In this document: in pieces, positions 7,174-15,183 of the stretch
Layout: the number at the start of each line of letters is the position of its first letter
Position numbering within the stretch: the first letter of the stretch is position 1
IMG/VR virus record: IMGVR_UViG_3300044489_000050
Location: 1-41,058 of that record
From: a virus
Strand: one strand, 5' to 3'
Length of the DNA: 41,058 nucleotides
Notes under the pieces: model-generated
Database searches by the model: none
Told to the model about the DNA's origin: nothing
The model's input: the letters and a program-made list of their open reading frames with translations, nothing else
Program-made: the position numbers and the translations under genes

Positions 7174-10100
7174 ATGGCCAAAAGCATTTTAGACAAAGTT
7201 CGGGATATTCTCGGCGGAGCTAACCAGCAACCACAGGCGGTTCCTTCTTTTGCGCCAAAGCAGATAAACACCCAGACCCCGCGACTACCAAGTTTTAGAG
7301 AGGTTACTAATTACTTTAACCCCCAAAGCAACGCCGGGAGAAACTTTTGGAGTACCCCTGTAGCTAGAGGATTAGGTTCCGTCCAGCAAAACGTGATCCA
7401 ACCCGTAATTAATAGGTCTATTCTCAACCCGCAGGCACCAAGTAACCAGCTAGGTAGTCGTCTTGTCGGAGCAAACCCCCTTTTACAAGCTCTTCCTGGT
7501 TTCACTCAAGGGGCTCTACCATTTTTACCTAAGCAAACTTATCAAAACATTCCCCAGCCGATAGGTGCTGTTGGAAATGTTTCCCGCACCGTCGGACAAA
7601 TTGCTGGGTCCCTAGCCCCGTTTAGCTTGCTTTCAAGAATACCGGCAGCGGTTAGTGCCGGAACACAGGCTGCCAAACTCGCCCCAGCCGTTTCTAAAGT
7701 CTTTCCAGGACTAACCAAGATAACCCCGAAAGCGCTTGAGGAGGCTGGTAAGTTTGGCGTTGCGGGGACGCTCTACTCTAATTTGGCTAAGTTGCCGGAG
7801 AAAAGCCCGGCAACCATTGCCAAAGAGACACCAGAAGAGCTAGGACTTCAAGCGGGTTTAGGTCTAGCGTTTCCTCTAGTGGGCGGGGTTGTTGGTAAGG
7901 TGGGTGGAAAGGTAATTAGCAAGGCGAAGGGGGGTATGGACGACCTTTTGAGGGAAGCTAAGAAGTATAAGAGTGCAGAGGAGTTTGTGAGGGCAAGAGT
8001 AAATATGATACACGGGACGAACGCCGACTTTCGGGAGTTTAAAGAAGTAAGTCCTAGTAAGGGACAGGCTATTTATTTAAGCCGACCGGATCAGTTAAAA
8101 GCGAAATCCGTTGCTAGTGATAAAGGAAGGTTGATGGAAGTTGCAGTTGACGAAAGCAAAGTAAAAACATTTGACACACAAAATCCGAATGCTGAGCAAG
8201 AATCTATAATTCAGAGAGTTATAGATAAAATTTATGGCAAGGGTAAGTATATATTTGACTATAGAGCGCCAATAGAGACGAGAAATATTATAAATAGGGT
8301 GGACGATGCTCTACAATCGGAAGTAATTAAACAAGGTAGCAAGCTCGGATATAACGACTTCCGATTTTATGAGCCGTCTACGAATGAGTATTCAAGAGCG
8401 ATAACAGATAACTCTTTAGTCAAAACTAGACCGCAGCTCACCGATATCTGGAATCGGGCTACAAAAGCCCAAGCACTGGGTCAAGATGATCGGGGACTTG
8501 GCTCTAAACTAACCCCGGACTTAAGAGAGGCTAGGAAGTATAAAAGTGCGGAGGATTTTGTGAGGACGTGGGGTCAGAAGGTTTACCGCGGTATAAACGA
8601 ATCTAGCGGTGCAAAAAAGAAATGGTCATTACAGTATTTTACTTATTCTCCAGAAAGGGCAATGGATTACGGGACGGAGTATATTGAAAAGACGGTATTT
8701 CCTAAGAAGACCGCGGATTTTACGAATCCAACCGAGGAACTAAAACAGATTCTCCTCAAGAATGAATATGGGTTCGGCACCACAAAAATAGACAAACTTC
8801 TTTCACATAGGGGACTAAATATCGGAGATAACTTTTTTGATCTCATGGAAGATAGGAATATACAGGCGGCTCTTCAAAAAGCTGGGTATGATTCCGTGAA
8901 GTACCCTGATGTGTCAAACCAATTCGTTCCTCACGATACATTCGCAACGCTTCCGAATTATAAAGAATCTGTTACTAAATCCCAACTCACTGACATCTGG
9001 AATCGGGCTAATCAACAGGCACAGATAGGAAAAGTCCCAACAGGTAAAGTAGTCCAACGCCCAGATACCACAGAGCCAACGCGCCAAGAAGCTTTTTCAA
9101 TAGATCCCAGCCGTTTGAAAACTCAATTGGTTCCAGAAAGTCGGGGTCGCCAAACATCGGGAGGCAGTATACCACAAGTAGACGCTGCGTACTTAGCAGA
9201 GGCCACCCCAGAAACCCTAGCCAAGGCACAGACTAAGCAGGAGAAGTTTAATGCCTCCCAGTCCGAGAGAGACCTAAAAGAATGGCAAGAAATGGTCTTT
9301 AAGCGGGCGGGGGCTATATTTAAGACCCGTGGTGAGGCACTTTCCCAAAAGATAAGCAAAGGTATGGGGGAAGCAACAGATGCTCGACTTAAGCGCGAAT
9401 TTGTGACTACTCAAGGTGGGAACATCATCACGTCTAAGGGAGGGAAAATGCTGGAAAAGAACATTATGGACAGGGCGACTACATGGAAAGATAAACCCAG
9501 ACTATTATACGGTAGGGAAACAATGGAGAGGAACTTTGAGGACATTATGGGCAAGGATGCCCCAGAAATGAAAGCCCGTTACATTGACCCTGTAAAAGCT
9601 TCCGAGGCCCAAAGACAAAGGTTTTTAACTAAGGAGCGGGGCGAAATAAAAGAGTTAGGAATTGCTGCCAGGAGCGAGCAGTCTAAACTTGTCCAGCAAC
9701 TTGGCGAGGGGCTAATTAGCAAAGAAGAGATACTAAAGAGACCGGATGGCGAGAAGATAGTCAAAGCCGAACAGGTGTTACGAGAAAAGTACAAGAAGTA
9801 TCTAACGGATATTAATGCCGTACTCACAAGGAACGGTTATGACCCAATACCCGAAAGAAAGGACTATTTTAGACACTTTACCGAAACACAGGGGCTTTTA
9901 GAACAGGTAGGTATTCCATTGAGAGACAGCTCTCTACCAACTGACGTTAATGGAATATCAATGGACTTCAAACCAGGTAAGAACTTTTTTGCTAACGCCT
10001 TACAAAGAAAAACAAACATTACCGACTATGATGCTATTCAAGGTATAGACGGGTATTTAGAGGGGGCGAGTAAGCAGCTCTTCCACACGGACAACATACA

Positions 10101-11865
10101 AAACCTTAGACTCTTTGAAAAGGGGATCAGAGAAACCTTTGCGGGAACGAAGCACCTAACAAACTTCGCAGCGGACTTATCCGAGTACATAAACAACCTA
10201 GCCGGTAAAAAGAGTATGGCTGATCGAGCTGTGGAAAACATTATTGGTAGAGGTGCGTATGCCTTTTCCAATACCCTAAGAAAACAGGTTGGGGCTAATA
10301 TGATCGGGGCGAACGTGGCCTCCAACCTAACGAACTTTATCCCACTAACTCAAGCCCTCGCCACAACCGACAAACCATCGTTCGCTAGGGGAATGATGTC
10401 AACAATAACCGCACTACTGAAAGATGATGGGTTTAGAAACCGCTCTGACTTCCTGACCAGGCGGGTCGGTTCCGACCCTCTTTCTATAAACCTTTGGAAT
10501 AAGATTGGTAGAGGTGGGGCGTGGCTTATGAAAGCTGTGGATAATTTTACTTCTGGTACGATCGTTCGTGGTAAATACTATGAGGGTATCAAACAGGGAC
10601 TTTCTCCGGTCCAGGCAATGAAGAGGGCTGACGACTGGGCGGAGCGAATTATTAGCGGGAGGTCGCTAGGTTCAATGCCGACCCTATTTAATTCGCAGAT
10701 GTTAGGCTTTATTACGCAATTCCAATTGGAAGTCAACAACCAACTTTCCTTCATGTTTAAGGATATTCCGAGAAACTACAACATTCCTGCGGCAGCTTCT
10801 GCGCTCGGACAGGTGTTTCTTTACTCCTATTTATTTAACAACCTTTACGAAAGGGCTTTTGGTAGGCGGCCAGCCTTTGACCCGATAGCCGTTGCCCAAA
10901 GAGGCTATGAGGACTACACAAACCCAGACCTAAAGGAAGGGCAAGCGACTAAGAATTTAGTCAGGAACGTGGGTGAGCAATTACCATTCACATCTACTTT
11001 AACAGGTGGGCGTATTCCTCTAGGGGCCGCTGTTCCCGACCTGCCGGCTTTAATTAAGGGAGAGTCCACTATGAAGAGGGAGTTTTCTAAACCACTATTT
11101 CATTTGTTACCGCCTACAGGTGGTGGACAGCTAAAGAAAACGCTAGAGGGTATTAGTGCCTTTGATAAGGGGGCGTCAACTAGTGAGAGTGGTAGGGTTC
11201 GTTATGTTATTCCCCAAACGGCCGAGAATAGAATAAGGACGGTCATAGCCGGACAGTATAGCACACCAGAAGCACGTACCTATTTCAGGGAGGGCACTGC
11301 ACCACTTGGTGAATTGCAGTCAAAAGTTCTATTGGCGTCTCCAGACAAGCAAGCTGTCTACAACGAAGTTACGGCTGGAAGGGCGAGGGGCGCCGCCGAC
11401 AACAAGTCCAAAGAAGAACTAAAGGCTTCGGGACAGAAGTCATTGGAAAAAGACAATAAAGTCTATATTCAGGACGGAGAAAACATAAAGACGATAGATT
11501 TGGACTTTCAACCCACCCCACCAAAACTAACGGGCAACACCGAATTGGACAAAAAATCTATTTCTGAATTTAATGGTGAGATAACCAAAAAGGCTAACGA
11601 TATCTACGCGCTTTACCAGGCGGATAAAATGACTGCCGAAGAGGCCAATAAAGCTCTTGAAGAGTTAACTAAGTTGAAAAATAAGTACAAAAAGAAAAAG
11701 TTTAAGAAGCTAACTTTGGGGAAGGTTGCCCTGCCTAAAACAACATTAAAACTTAAGTTTGGTAAGACTGCGCTGGGCTCTAAAAGAGCGACTAAAAAGA
11801 AAAAGATAACTTTGCGAGACTTGTTTTCTAAGGACTTGAAGAATACCCGTAAAGTGGTATACTGA
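7174..11865 (+). CDS. Large polyvalent virion protein with two ADP-ribosyltransferase-like modules
   Basis: 1563 aa. Residues 1-250 are hydrophobic/glycine-rich. Two modules follow (about 257-429 and 449-612). Each opens with LREA-K/R-KYKSAE-E/D-FVR and closes with QLTDIWNRA, so they arose by duplication. Module 1 has MIHGTNADFREF and GQAIYLSRPDQL. Module 2 has KVYRGINESSG, YFTYSPERAMDYG and AGYDSVKYPDV. These resemble the H/R-GT/GI, STS-like and GYD motifs of ADP-ribosyltransferase-type domains in phage polyvalent proteins. The middle (700-1000) is helical and charged; 1000-1250 has amphipathic/hydrophobic segments; the C-terminus is very basic (ATKKKKITLRD). Such proteins are packaged and injected. 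A catalytic glutamate was not pinned down, so activity is inferred. Confidence 0.6.
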   Translation: MAKSILDKVRDILGGANQQPQAVPSFAPKQINTQTPRLPSFREVTNYFNPQSNAGRNFWSTPVARGLGSVQQNVIQPVINRSILNPQAPSNQLGSRLVGANPLLQALPGFTQGALPFLPKQTYQNIPQPIGAVGNVSRTVGQIAGSLAPFSLLSRIPAAVSAGTQAAKLAPAVSKVFPGLTKITPKALEEAGKFGVAGTLYSNLAKLPEKSPATIAKETPEELGLQAGLGLAFPLVGGVVGKVGGKVISKAKGGMDDLLREAKKYKSAEEFVRARVNMIHGTNADFREFKEVSPSKGQAIYLSRPDQLKAKSVASDKGRLMEVAVDESKVKTFDTQNPNAEQESIIQRVIDKIYGKGKYIFDYRAPIETRNIINRVDDALQSEVIKQGSKLGYNDFRFYEPSTNEYSRAITDNSLVKTRPQLTDIWNRATKAQALGQDDRGLGSKLTPDLREARKYKSAEDFVRTWGQKVYRGINESSGAKKKWSLQYFTYSPERAMDYGTEYIEKTVFPKKTADFTNPTEELKQILLKNEYGFGTTKIDKLLSHRGLNIGDNFFDLMEDRNIQAALQKAGYDSVKYPDVSNQFVPHDTFATLPNYKESVTKSQLTDIWNRANQQAQIGKVPTGKVVQRPDTTEPTRQEAFSIDPSRLKTQLVPESRGRQTSGGSIPQVDAAYLAEATPETLAKAQTKQEKFNASQSERDLKEWQEMVFKRAGAIFKTRGEALSQKISKGMGEATDARLKREFVTTQGGNIITSKGGKMLEKNIMDRATTWKDKPRLLYGRETMERNFEDIMGKDAPEMKARYIDPVKASEAQRQRFLTKERGEIKELGIAARSEQSKLVQQLGEGLISKEEILKRPDGEKIVKAEQVLREKYKKYLTDINAVLTRNGYDPIPERKDYFRHFTETQGLLEQVGIPLRDSSLPTDVNGISMDFKPGKNFFANALQRKTNITDYDAIQGIDGYLEGASKQLFHTDNIQNLRLFEKGIRETFAGTKHLTNFAADLSEYINNLAGKKSMADRAVENIIGRGAYAFSNTLRKQVGANMIGANVASNLTNFIPLTQALATTDKPSFARGMMSTITALLKDDGFRNRSDFLTRRVGSDPLSINLWNKIGRGGAWLMKAVDNFTSGTIVRGKYYEGIKQGLSPVQAMKRADDWAERIISGRSLGSMPTLFNSQMLGFITQFQLEVNNQLSFMFKDIPRNYNIPAAASALGQVFLYSYLFNNLYERAFGRRPAFDPIAVAQRGYEDYTNPDLKEGQATKNLVRNVGEQLPFTSTLTGGRIPLGAAVPDLPALIKGESTMKREFSKPLFHLLPPTGGGQLKKTLEGISAFDKGASTSESGRVRYVIPQTAENRIRTVIAGQYSTPEARTYFREGTAPLGELQSKVLLASPDKQAVYNEVTAGRARGAADNKSKEELKASGQKSLEKDNKVYIQDGENIKTIDLDFQPTPPKLTGNTELDKKSISEFNGEITKKANDIYALYQADKMTAEEANKALEELTKLKNKYKKKKFKKLTLGKVALPKTTLKLKFGKTALGSKRATKKKKITLRDLFSKDLKNTRKVVY
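11836..11863 (+). promoter_or_regulatory. Promoter C, extended -10, overlapping the stop of the polyvalent gene
   Basis: TTGAAG (11836-11841), 16-nt spacer, TATACT (11858-11863) with TGG before it. The T of the -10 is the first base of the TGA stop codon. It drives the fibre/lysis operon. Confidence 0.7.
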
Positions 11866-11886
11866 TTTTAGTTAAATAGTTATTTA

Positions 11887-11939
11887 GGGGACAAGCCCCG
11901 TTTAACCGCTGAAGACATGTTGTCTAGGGCGGTTTTTTT
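11887..11939 (+). terminator. Leader C: hairpin plus intrinsic terminator
   Basis: GGGG-ACAAG-CCCC (11887-11899), then AACCGC (11904-11909)/GCGGTT (11929-11934) with an inner AGACA/TGTCT stem and a seven-T run. The next ATG is at 11940, immediately after the T-run, without a Shine-Dalgarno. Confidence 0.8.
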
Positions 11940-13199
11940 ATGAGTACAATAAATTCGTGGCTGGCTGCGCCGCCAGATAACTACTCGCAAACGATAACCG
12001 AGACCTCCCTCTCTGCGGTGGCTCTATCATTTACGCCCAACTCTGTTTCTGGTTTACCCCAAGAAGGGGTGGGGGTTTTATTCCAGAAGGATGCGAATGG
12101 GGCCGTTGATGCCACCACCGTGGAATTTGTTCACTGGACGAGTGTTGCGGGCGGTATTGTTAATTTGTCCGATACAGGAGATCGGGGCTTGACTGGATCA
12201 TATAATGGGGCGCAAGCACACACGGGAACGATATATTTTGAAGTTTGGGTAACCGGTCAATACTACTACGGCAAATCCAGGGATGGGTTCGTAGCGGAGC
12301 ACTCCGCGGCGGGAGTACACGATACCACGAAAGTTGTGGACTTAGCTACGGCCCAAAGTCTAACGAATAAAACACTAGGCACGGGGACGAAGATAGTTCT
12401 AGGTTCGGATGCTGTGGGTGATATCTACTACACCGCCGCCTCCAATGTTCTAACAAGACTAGCCGCCTCCACTTCTGGATACGTTTTAACTGCTAACGGG
12501 GCGGGGGTAGCTCCGTCGTGGCAAGTTGCTACGGGTATACCTACAACGGGATGGATAGACGATACTGCTGAGACCTGGACCTACGCCTCCGCATCTACTT
12601 TCACGGTTTCAGGCGACCAAACAGCCAAGTATACAGTCGGTACAAAATTAAAGTTTACCCAAACAACGGTTAAGTACGCCGTGGTACTTTCCAGTTCCTA
12701 CGGGGCGCCCAACACAACGGTGACAATTTTAGTCAATACAAGTTATACAATTGCCAATGCCGCTATTTCGGCTAACAACCACTCCTATGTAACTAACCCG
12801 CAGGGTTGGCCCGGGTGGTTTGCTCTGGCGGCCCCGACTTTTAATGTTTCCGGGGCGGGGGGAATTGACAATGGGTCTGGAGGGCAACCAACCATCTCCG
12901 AAACGAGAATTAACATTGACGGACGGACAGTAAGAATTCACTTGCGTGGGGGCGGCTATAAGGTGACGACGGACTACTACTTCTATACCACCGTTAATGG
13001 CTTCCCAGCCCCAACTAACACAACCGAACAAACTATAATTGGCGTCGGCAATGCCACAGCTGGAACTTCGGAATGGCTGCTAACTATTAAGCATATTTCG
13101 GGTATCGCTAACCTCTACTTCCTAACGGCCACCGGTGCAACAATTGCGAACGATCAGCAATTTCAGAGTTTTTCGGCCAACATAACTTACGAGATCTAA
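11940..13199 (+). CDS. Virion protein, probable tail fibre or appendage
   Basis: 419 aa, threonine/alanine/glycine-rich and beta-strand dominated. It has SLTNKTLGTGTKIVLGSDAVGDIYY and LTANGAGVAPSWQVATG, phrases common in phage fibre and appendage proteins (inference from family style). GTKLKFTQTTVKYAVVLSSSY is another typical beta block. First gene of operon C, ahead of the lysis genes. It may be receptor-binding. No enzymatic motif is visible. Confidence 0.55.
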   Translation: MSTINSWLAAPPDNYSQTITETSLSAVALSFTPNSVSGLPQEGVGVLFQKDANGAVDATTVEFVHWTSVAGGIVNLSDTGDRGLTGSYNGAQAHTGTIYFEVWVTGQYYYGKSRDGFVAEHSAAGVHDTTKVVDLATAQSLTNKTLGTGTKIVLGSDAVGDIYYTAASNVLTRLAASTSGYVLTANGAGVAPSWQVATGIPTTGWIDDTAETWTYASASTFTVSGDQTAKYTVGTKLKFTQTTVKYAVVLSSSYGAPNTTVTILVNTSYTIANAAISANNHSYVTNPQGWPGWFALAAPTFNVSGAGGIDNGSGGQPTISETRINIDGRTVRIHLRGGGYKVTTDYYFYTTVNGFPAPTNTTEQTIIGVGNATAGTSEWLLTIKHISGIANLYFLTATGATIANDQQFQSFSANITYEI

Positions 13200-13205
13200 T
13201 TGACA

Positions 13206-13424
13206 ATGAACTATGAAGAAATTATCAAAAAGTTTGGAGACATTGAAACTCGCATTAATAAAATTAACGAGACAATTGAAAGCGTTGTTAAAGAGAACAA
13301 CGAGCTAAAAAGGGTTATCCGTAGTGTTTACGAGCAAAACGTGAAACTCTTAAAAAGACAATGCCCAAAAAGAGCCGTACCGAAAAGGTGCAAGTTATGG
13401 AAAACTCAAACGCCGCTAAAATAG
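13206..13424 (+). CDS. Small coiled-coil protein
   Basis: 72 aa from ATG 13206. Residues 1-50 form heptad-like helices (IIKKFGDIETRINKINETIESVVKENNELKRVI). The last 20 residues are basic and lie over the start of the next gene, with 64 bases of overlap. A slippery CCCAAAA (13364-13370) sits in this frame, and a -1 slip would enter the next gene's frame. It belongs to the lysis block. The specific role is unknown; an XhlA-type helper or fibre-linked coiled coil is possible. Confidence 0.55.
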   Translation: MNYEEIIKKFGDIETRINKINETIESVVKENNELKRVIRSVYEQNVKLLKRQCPKRAVPKRCKLWKTQTPLK

Positions 13425-13630
13425 CCGAAATAGCCAACGATGTTTCGTGGATCAAAAAGGATATCTCGGAAATTAAGGAAACTCTAAAGGCTGTCATGGA
13501 GGGTTATGTTACCCGTGGCGAGTTTAACCCCGTTAAGACTATTGTCTACACGTTTGCCGGAATTATACTAACCTCTTTTGTGGTCGGGCTTATTGCCTAC
13601 GCCACCGCCGTTTTGAAAATTAGAGTATAA
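13361..13630 (+). CDS. XhlA-like membrane protein (lysis accessory)
   Basis: 89 aa. Residues 20-50 are a charged amphipathic helix (IANDVSWIKKDISEIKETLKAV), followed by one membrane segment (IVYTFAGIILTSFVVGLIAYATAV). This order, coiled helix then C-terminal membrane anchor, is the layout of XhlA/haemolysin-type proteins that work with holins and endolysins. It lies 6 bases before the endolysin gene. ATG 13361 is used; ATG 13397 is a shorter alternative. Confidence 0.65.
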   Translation: MPKKSRTEKVQVMENSNAAKIAEIANDVSWIKKDISEIKETLKAVMEGYVTRGEFNPVKTIVYTFAGIILTSFVVGLIAYATAVLKIRV

Positions 13631-13636
13631 ACACTT

Positions 13637-14482
13637 ATGTCCTTGCAGGACTTTGTAAAAAGGTGGACTAACAAGCCGTGCGACTTCGATGGTAGTTTTG
13701 GCAACCAATGCGTGGACTTATATAGGATGTATGTTAAGGAGGTACTGAATGGCATCCAATCACCACCCGCCGCGGGGGCAAAGGAGGTTTGGAAGAACTA
13801 CAACCAAGATACATTTATACAGTCACAAGAACCTGAGGAGGGAGATGTTGTTGTTTGGGGTGGAGGAACCTACGGCCATATCGCCATTTTCGTTAATGGC
13901 ACTAAAGACTCGTTTAACTCCTTTGATCAGAACTATCCCGTTGGTTCTCTGCCTCATATTCAATACCATACGGGGACTAACGTATTGGGTTTTTTGCGTC
14001 CGAAAGGCGGTGGTTCTATGAACCCATTGAACTACAAACTACAACCAAACGAGTGGGTACAGTTAGGCGTTCAGAATAAACCAATAGACCACACCAAAAC
14101 AGTCGGGGAGCTAATTAAGGACTTAGGGCTTAGATATGACATTATCGCCGATCTTAATAAGTCGGTAGGTGAGTTGACGGCTTCTAACACCGAACTACAA
14201 AACGCCATTGAAACGACACGCAAGGATGCCGAGAAGGTAGTATCTACCGCCCTCCAGGATAAAAATTCGTGTACGCTCATTCTAGCGAACGTAGAGGCCA
14301 CTCTAGCGAGTACCAAAGCGGAGGTAGATAACTTACAGGCTCAGGCAAACAACGATAGGAGGACAATAATTGAGCTTCACGAGACCATCCAGAACCTCAA
14401 TGAAGACGGTTTAAGCCAATATAACGGCTGGAAACTAATTAAACTGGGAATAGCAAAGGTTATAAACTCTATTAGGGGGTGA
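13637..14482 (+). CDS. CHAP-domain endolysin
   Basis: 281 aa. Residues 8-120 form a CHAP amidase/peptidase domain, with the probable nucleophile Cys25 in QCVDLYR and His81 in GDVVVWGGGTYGHIAIF. CHAP enzymes cut peptide bonds in peptidoglycan. After a short middle region the C-terminal 100 residues are helical and charged (NTELQNAIETTRKDAEKV, AEVDNLQAQANNDRRTI), a coiled coil rather than a classical SH3 wall-binding domain. It is followed by the holin with slight separation. The start has no SD. Confidence 0.85.
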   Translation: MSLQDFVKRWTNKPCDFDGSFGNQCVDLYRMYVKEVLNGIQSPPAAGAKEVWKNYNQDTFIQSQEPEEGDVVVWGGGTYGHIAIFVNGTKDSFNSFDQNYPVGSLPHIQYHTGTNVLGFLRPKGGGSMNPLNYKLQPNEWVQLGVQNKPIDHTKTVGELIKDLGLRYDIIADLNKSVGELTASNTELQNAIETTRKDAEKVVSTALQDKNSCTLILANVEATLASTKAEVDNLQAQANNDRRTIIELHETIQNLNEDGLSQYNGWKLIKLGIAKVINSIRG

Positions 14483-14487
14483 TCTAT

Positions 14488-14691
14488 ATGGCCGAAAGCA
14501 AGAGGTTCACGCTTAACAAAGAGGACTTATCAAGTCTTTTCAGAGGACTCGTAATTACAATGCTTGGTGCAGGGCTTACATACTTAACCGAAGCTGTGGC
14601 AAAAGTTGACTTTGGAGTTTACACTCCCTTAGTCGTTCCGGCATTTGCGTTACTTGTTAATTTTGTCAGGAAATTTGTAGCGGGGAAATAA
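14488..14691 (+). CDS. Holin-like small membrane protein
   Basis: 67 aa. Two hydrophobic stretches (LFRGLVITMLGAGLTYLTEAV and YTPLVVPAFALLVNFVRKFV) with a basic C-terminus and a charged N-terminus give the topology of a class II holin. ATG 14488 has a near-perfect GGGGGTGATC ribosome site. It directly follows the endolysin. Function is assigned from size, topology and position. Confidence 0.7.
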   Translation: MAESKRFTLNKEDLSSLFRGLVITMLGAGLTYLTEAVAKVDFGVYTPLVVPAFALLVNFVRKFVAGK

Positions 14692-14694
14692 AAA

Positions 14695-14745
14695 GACGGG
14701 GAGCTATACTACTGCACTGCGAATGCGACAATCTCCCCGTGTACC
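14695..14745 (-). ncRNA. Predicted ~50-nt hairpin RNA
   Basis: A consensus minus-strand promoter would start near 14744. Within 50 nt the minus strand forms ACGGGGAG/CTCCCCGT followed by CTTTTTATT, a good intrinsic terminator. The RNA would be almost entirely one hairpin with a ~30-nt loop. No reading frame fits. It could be a regulatory RNA, or just the terminator shared with leftward transcription. Confidence 0.5.
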
Positions 14746-14750
14746 CTTAC

Positions 14751-14780
14751 ATTATATAGAGGAATTTCTATAAATGTCAA
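14751..14780 (-). promoter_or_regulatory. Consensus minus-strand promoter
   Basis: Reading the minus strand: TTGACA (14780-14775), 18-nt spacer, TATAAT (14756-14751). Both hexamers are perfect. Confidence 0.75.
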
Positions 14781-14788
14781 ATTTGACA
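14775..14788. promoter_or_regulatory. Perfect 14-bp palindrome, candidate operator
   Basis: TGTCAAATTTGACA reads the same on both strands and contains the -35 of the minus promoter. A dimeric repressor bound here would block it. A TTGACA on the plus strand is also formed but has no -10 at the right distance. Confidence 0.55.
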
Positions 14789-14791
14789 ATG

Positions 14792-14820
14792 TTGCACACT
14801 GTTGTAAAGGTTTGTATACT
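14792..14820 (+). promoter_or_regulatory. Possible plus-strand promoter
   Basis: TTGCAC (14792-14797), 17-nt spacer, TATACT (14815-14820). A transcript from here would run through the antisense of the tRNA to the terminator at 14967-14989. Confidence 0.45.
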
Positions 14821-14830
14821 TTTTCTAGTT

Positions 14831-14959
14831 GTGCTCTCAAGGAGGCTAGTGAAGGTGGCGCGCCGTAGGAGATTCGAACTCCTAATCCTTCCCTTAGCAG
14901 GGGAATGCTCAGTCCTATTGAGCTAACGGCGCCCAGTTCATTAGCCCCCTCAAGAGCAC
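14831..14959. repeat. Inverted repeat enclosing the tRNA
   Basis: The left arm GTGCTCTCAAGGAGGCT (14831-14847) and right arm AGCCCCCTCAAGAGCAC (14943-14959) match at 14 of 17 positions when one is reversed. They could form a long stem around the tRNA, possibly part of its precursor, or an element end. Confidence 0.5.
14856..14932 (-). tRNA. tRNA with anticodon GCT (serine codons AGC/AGT), class I shape
   Basis: On the minus strand a 77-nt cloverleaf forms: acceptor GCGCCGT/ACGGCGC, D-arm GCTC/GAGC with GG in the loop, anticodon stem TTCCC/GGGAA with loop CTGCTAA, a 5-nt variable loop GGATT, T-arm AGGAG/CTCCT with TTCGAAT, discriminator G and an encoded CCA (14856-14858). The anticodon is at 14896-14898. 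Bacterial serine tRNAs normally have a long variable arm and this one does not, so its charging identity is uncertain. Near-complementary arms (14831-14847 and 14943-14959) enclose it. Confidence 0.85.
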
Positions 14960-14966
14960 AAAAATA

Positions 14967-14989
14967 CCCCGCACTTAGCGGGGTTTTCT
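14967..14989 (+). terminator. Intrinsic terminator
   Basis: CCCCGC-ACTTA-GCGGGG followed by TTTTCTT. On the minus strand it is followed by TATTTTT, so it may work in both directions. It separates the tRNA unit from the integrase region. Confidence 0.7.
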
Positions 14990-15062
14990 TATGTCTGCAA
15001 AATATTAACTCTTAAACTCGGCTGTTGTGTCTTATTCGGGCAGTAGATTATTAAAGAACAGA

Positions 15063-15136
15063 AAACCGACTTGTAGATTGGCCGTACAGCAAGGCTGTAG
15101 ATGGCCGTCCGTCACGACCAATCTAAAAATCGGTTT
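15063..15136. repeat. Large nested inverted repeat downstream of the integrase gene
   Basis: Three nested stems: AAACCGA (15063-15069)/TCGGTTT (15130-15136), TAGATTGG (15074-15081)/CCAATCTA (15118-15125), and TACAGC-AAG-GCTGTA (15085-15099), the last flanked by GGCC on both sides. On the minus strand it follows the integrase stop and ends in a T-rich tract. It could be the integrase terminator, an attachment-site structure or a structured RNA. Confidence 0.65.
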
Positions 15137-15183
15137 ATATCTACATTCTGCGTTTTATGACGGATAAGTTGTTAACTAATCTT

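Larger units (their letters stand above)
14692..14855. other. Non-coding control region with divergent promoters and palindrome
   Basis: No gene is seen. It holds a minus-strand consensus promoter that makes a ~50-nt hairpin RNA, a perfect 14-bp palindrome covering its -35, and a plus-strand promoter pointing to the antisense side of the tRNA. Individual parts are listed separately. Confidence 0.7.

Noticed and set aside
14851-14928. 25-codon peptide beginning GTG on the antisense of the tRNA
   Set aside because: It lies wholly in tRNA antisense; such peptides are frequent artefacts, and no conservation can be claimed.
14990-15007. Five-codon frame after the terminator
   Set aside because: Too short and without support.
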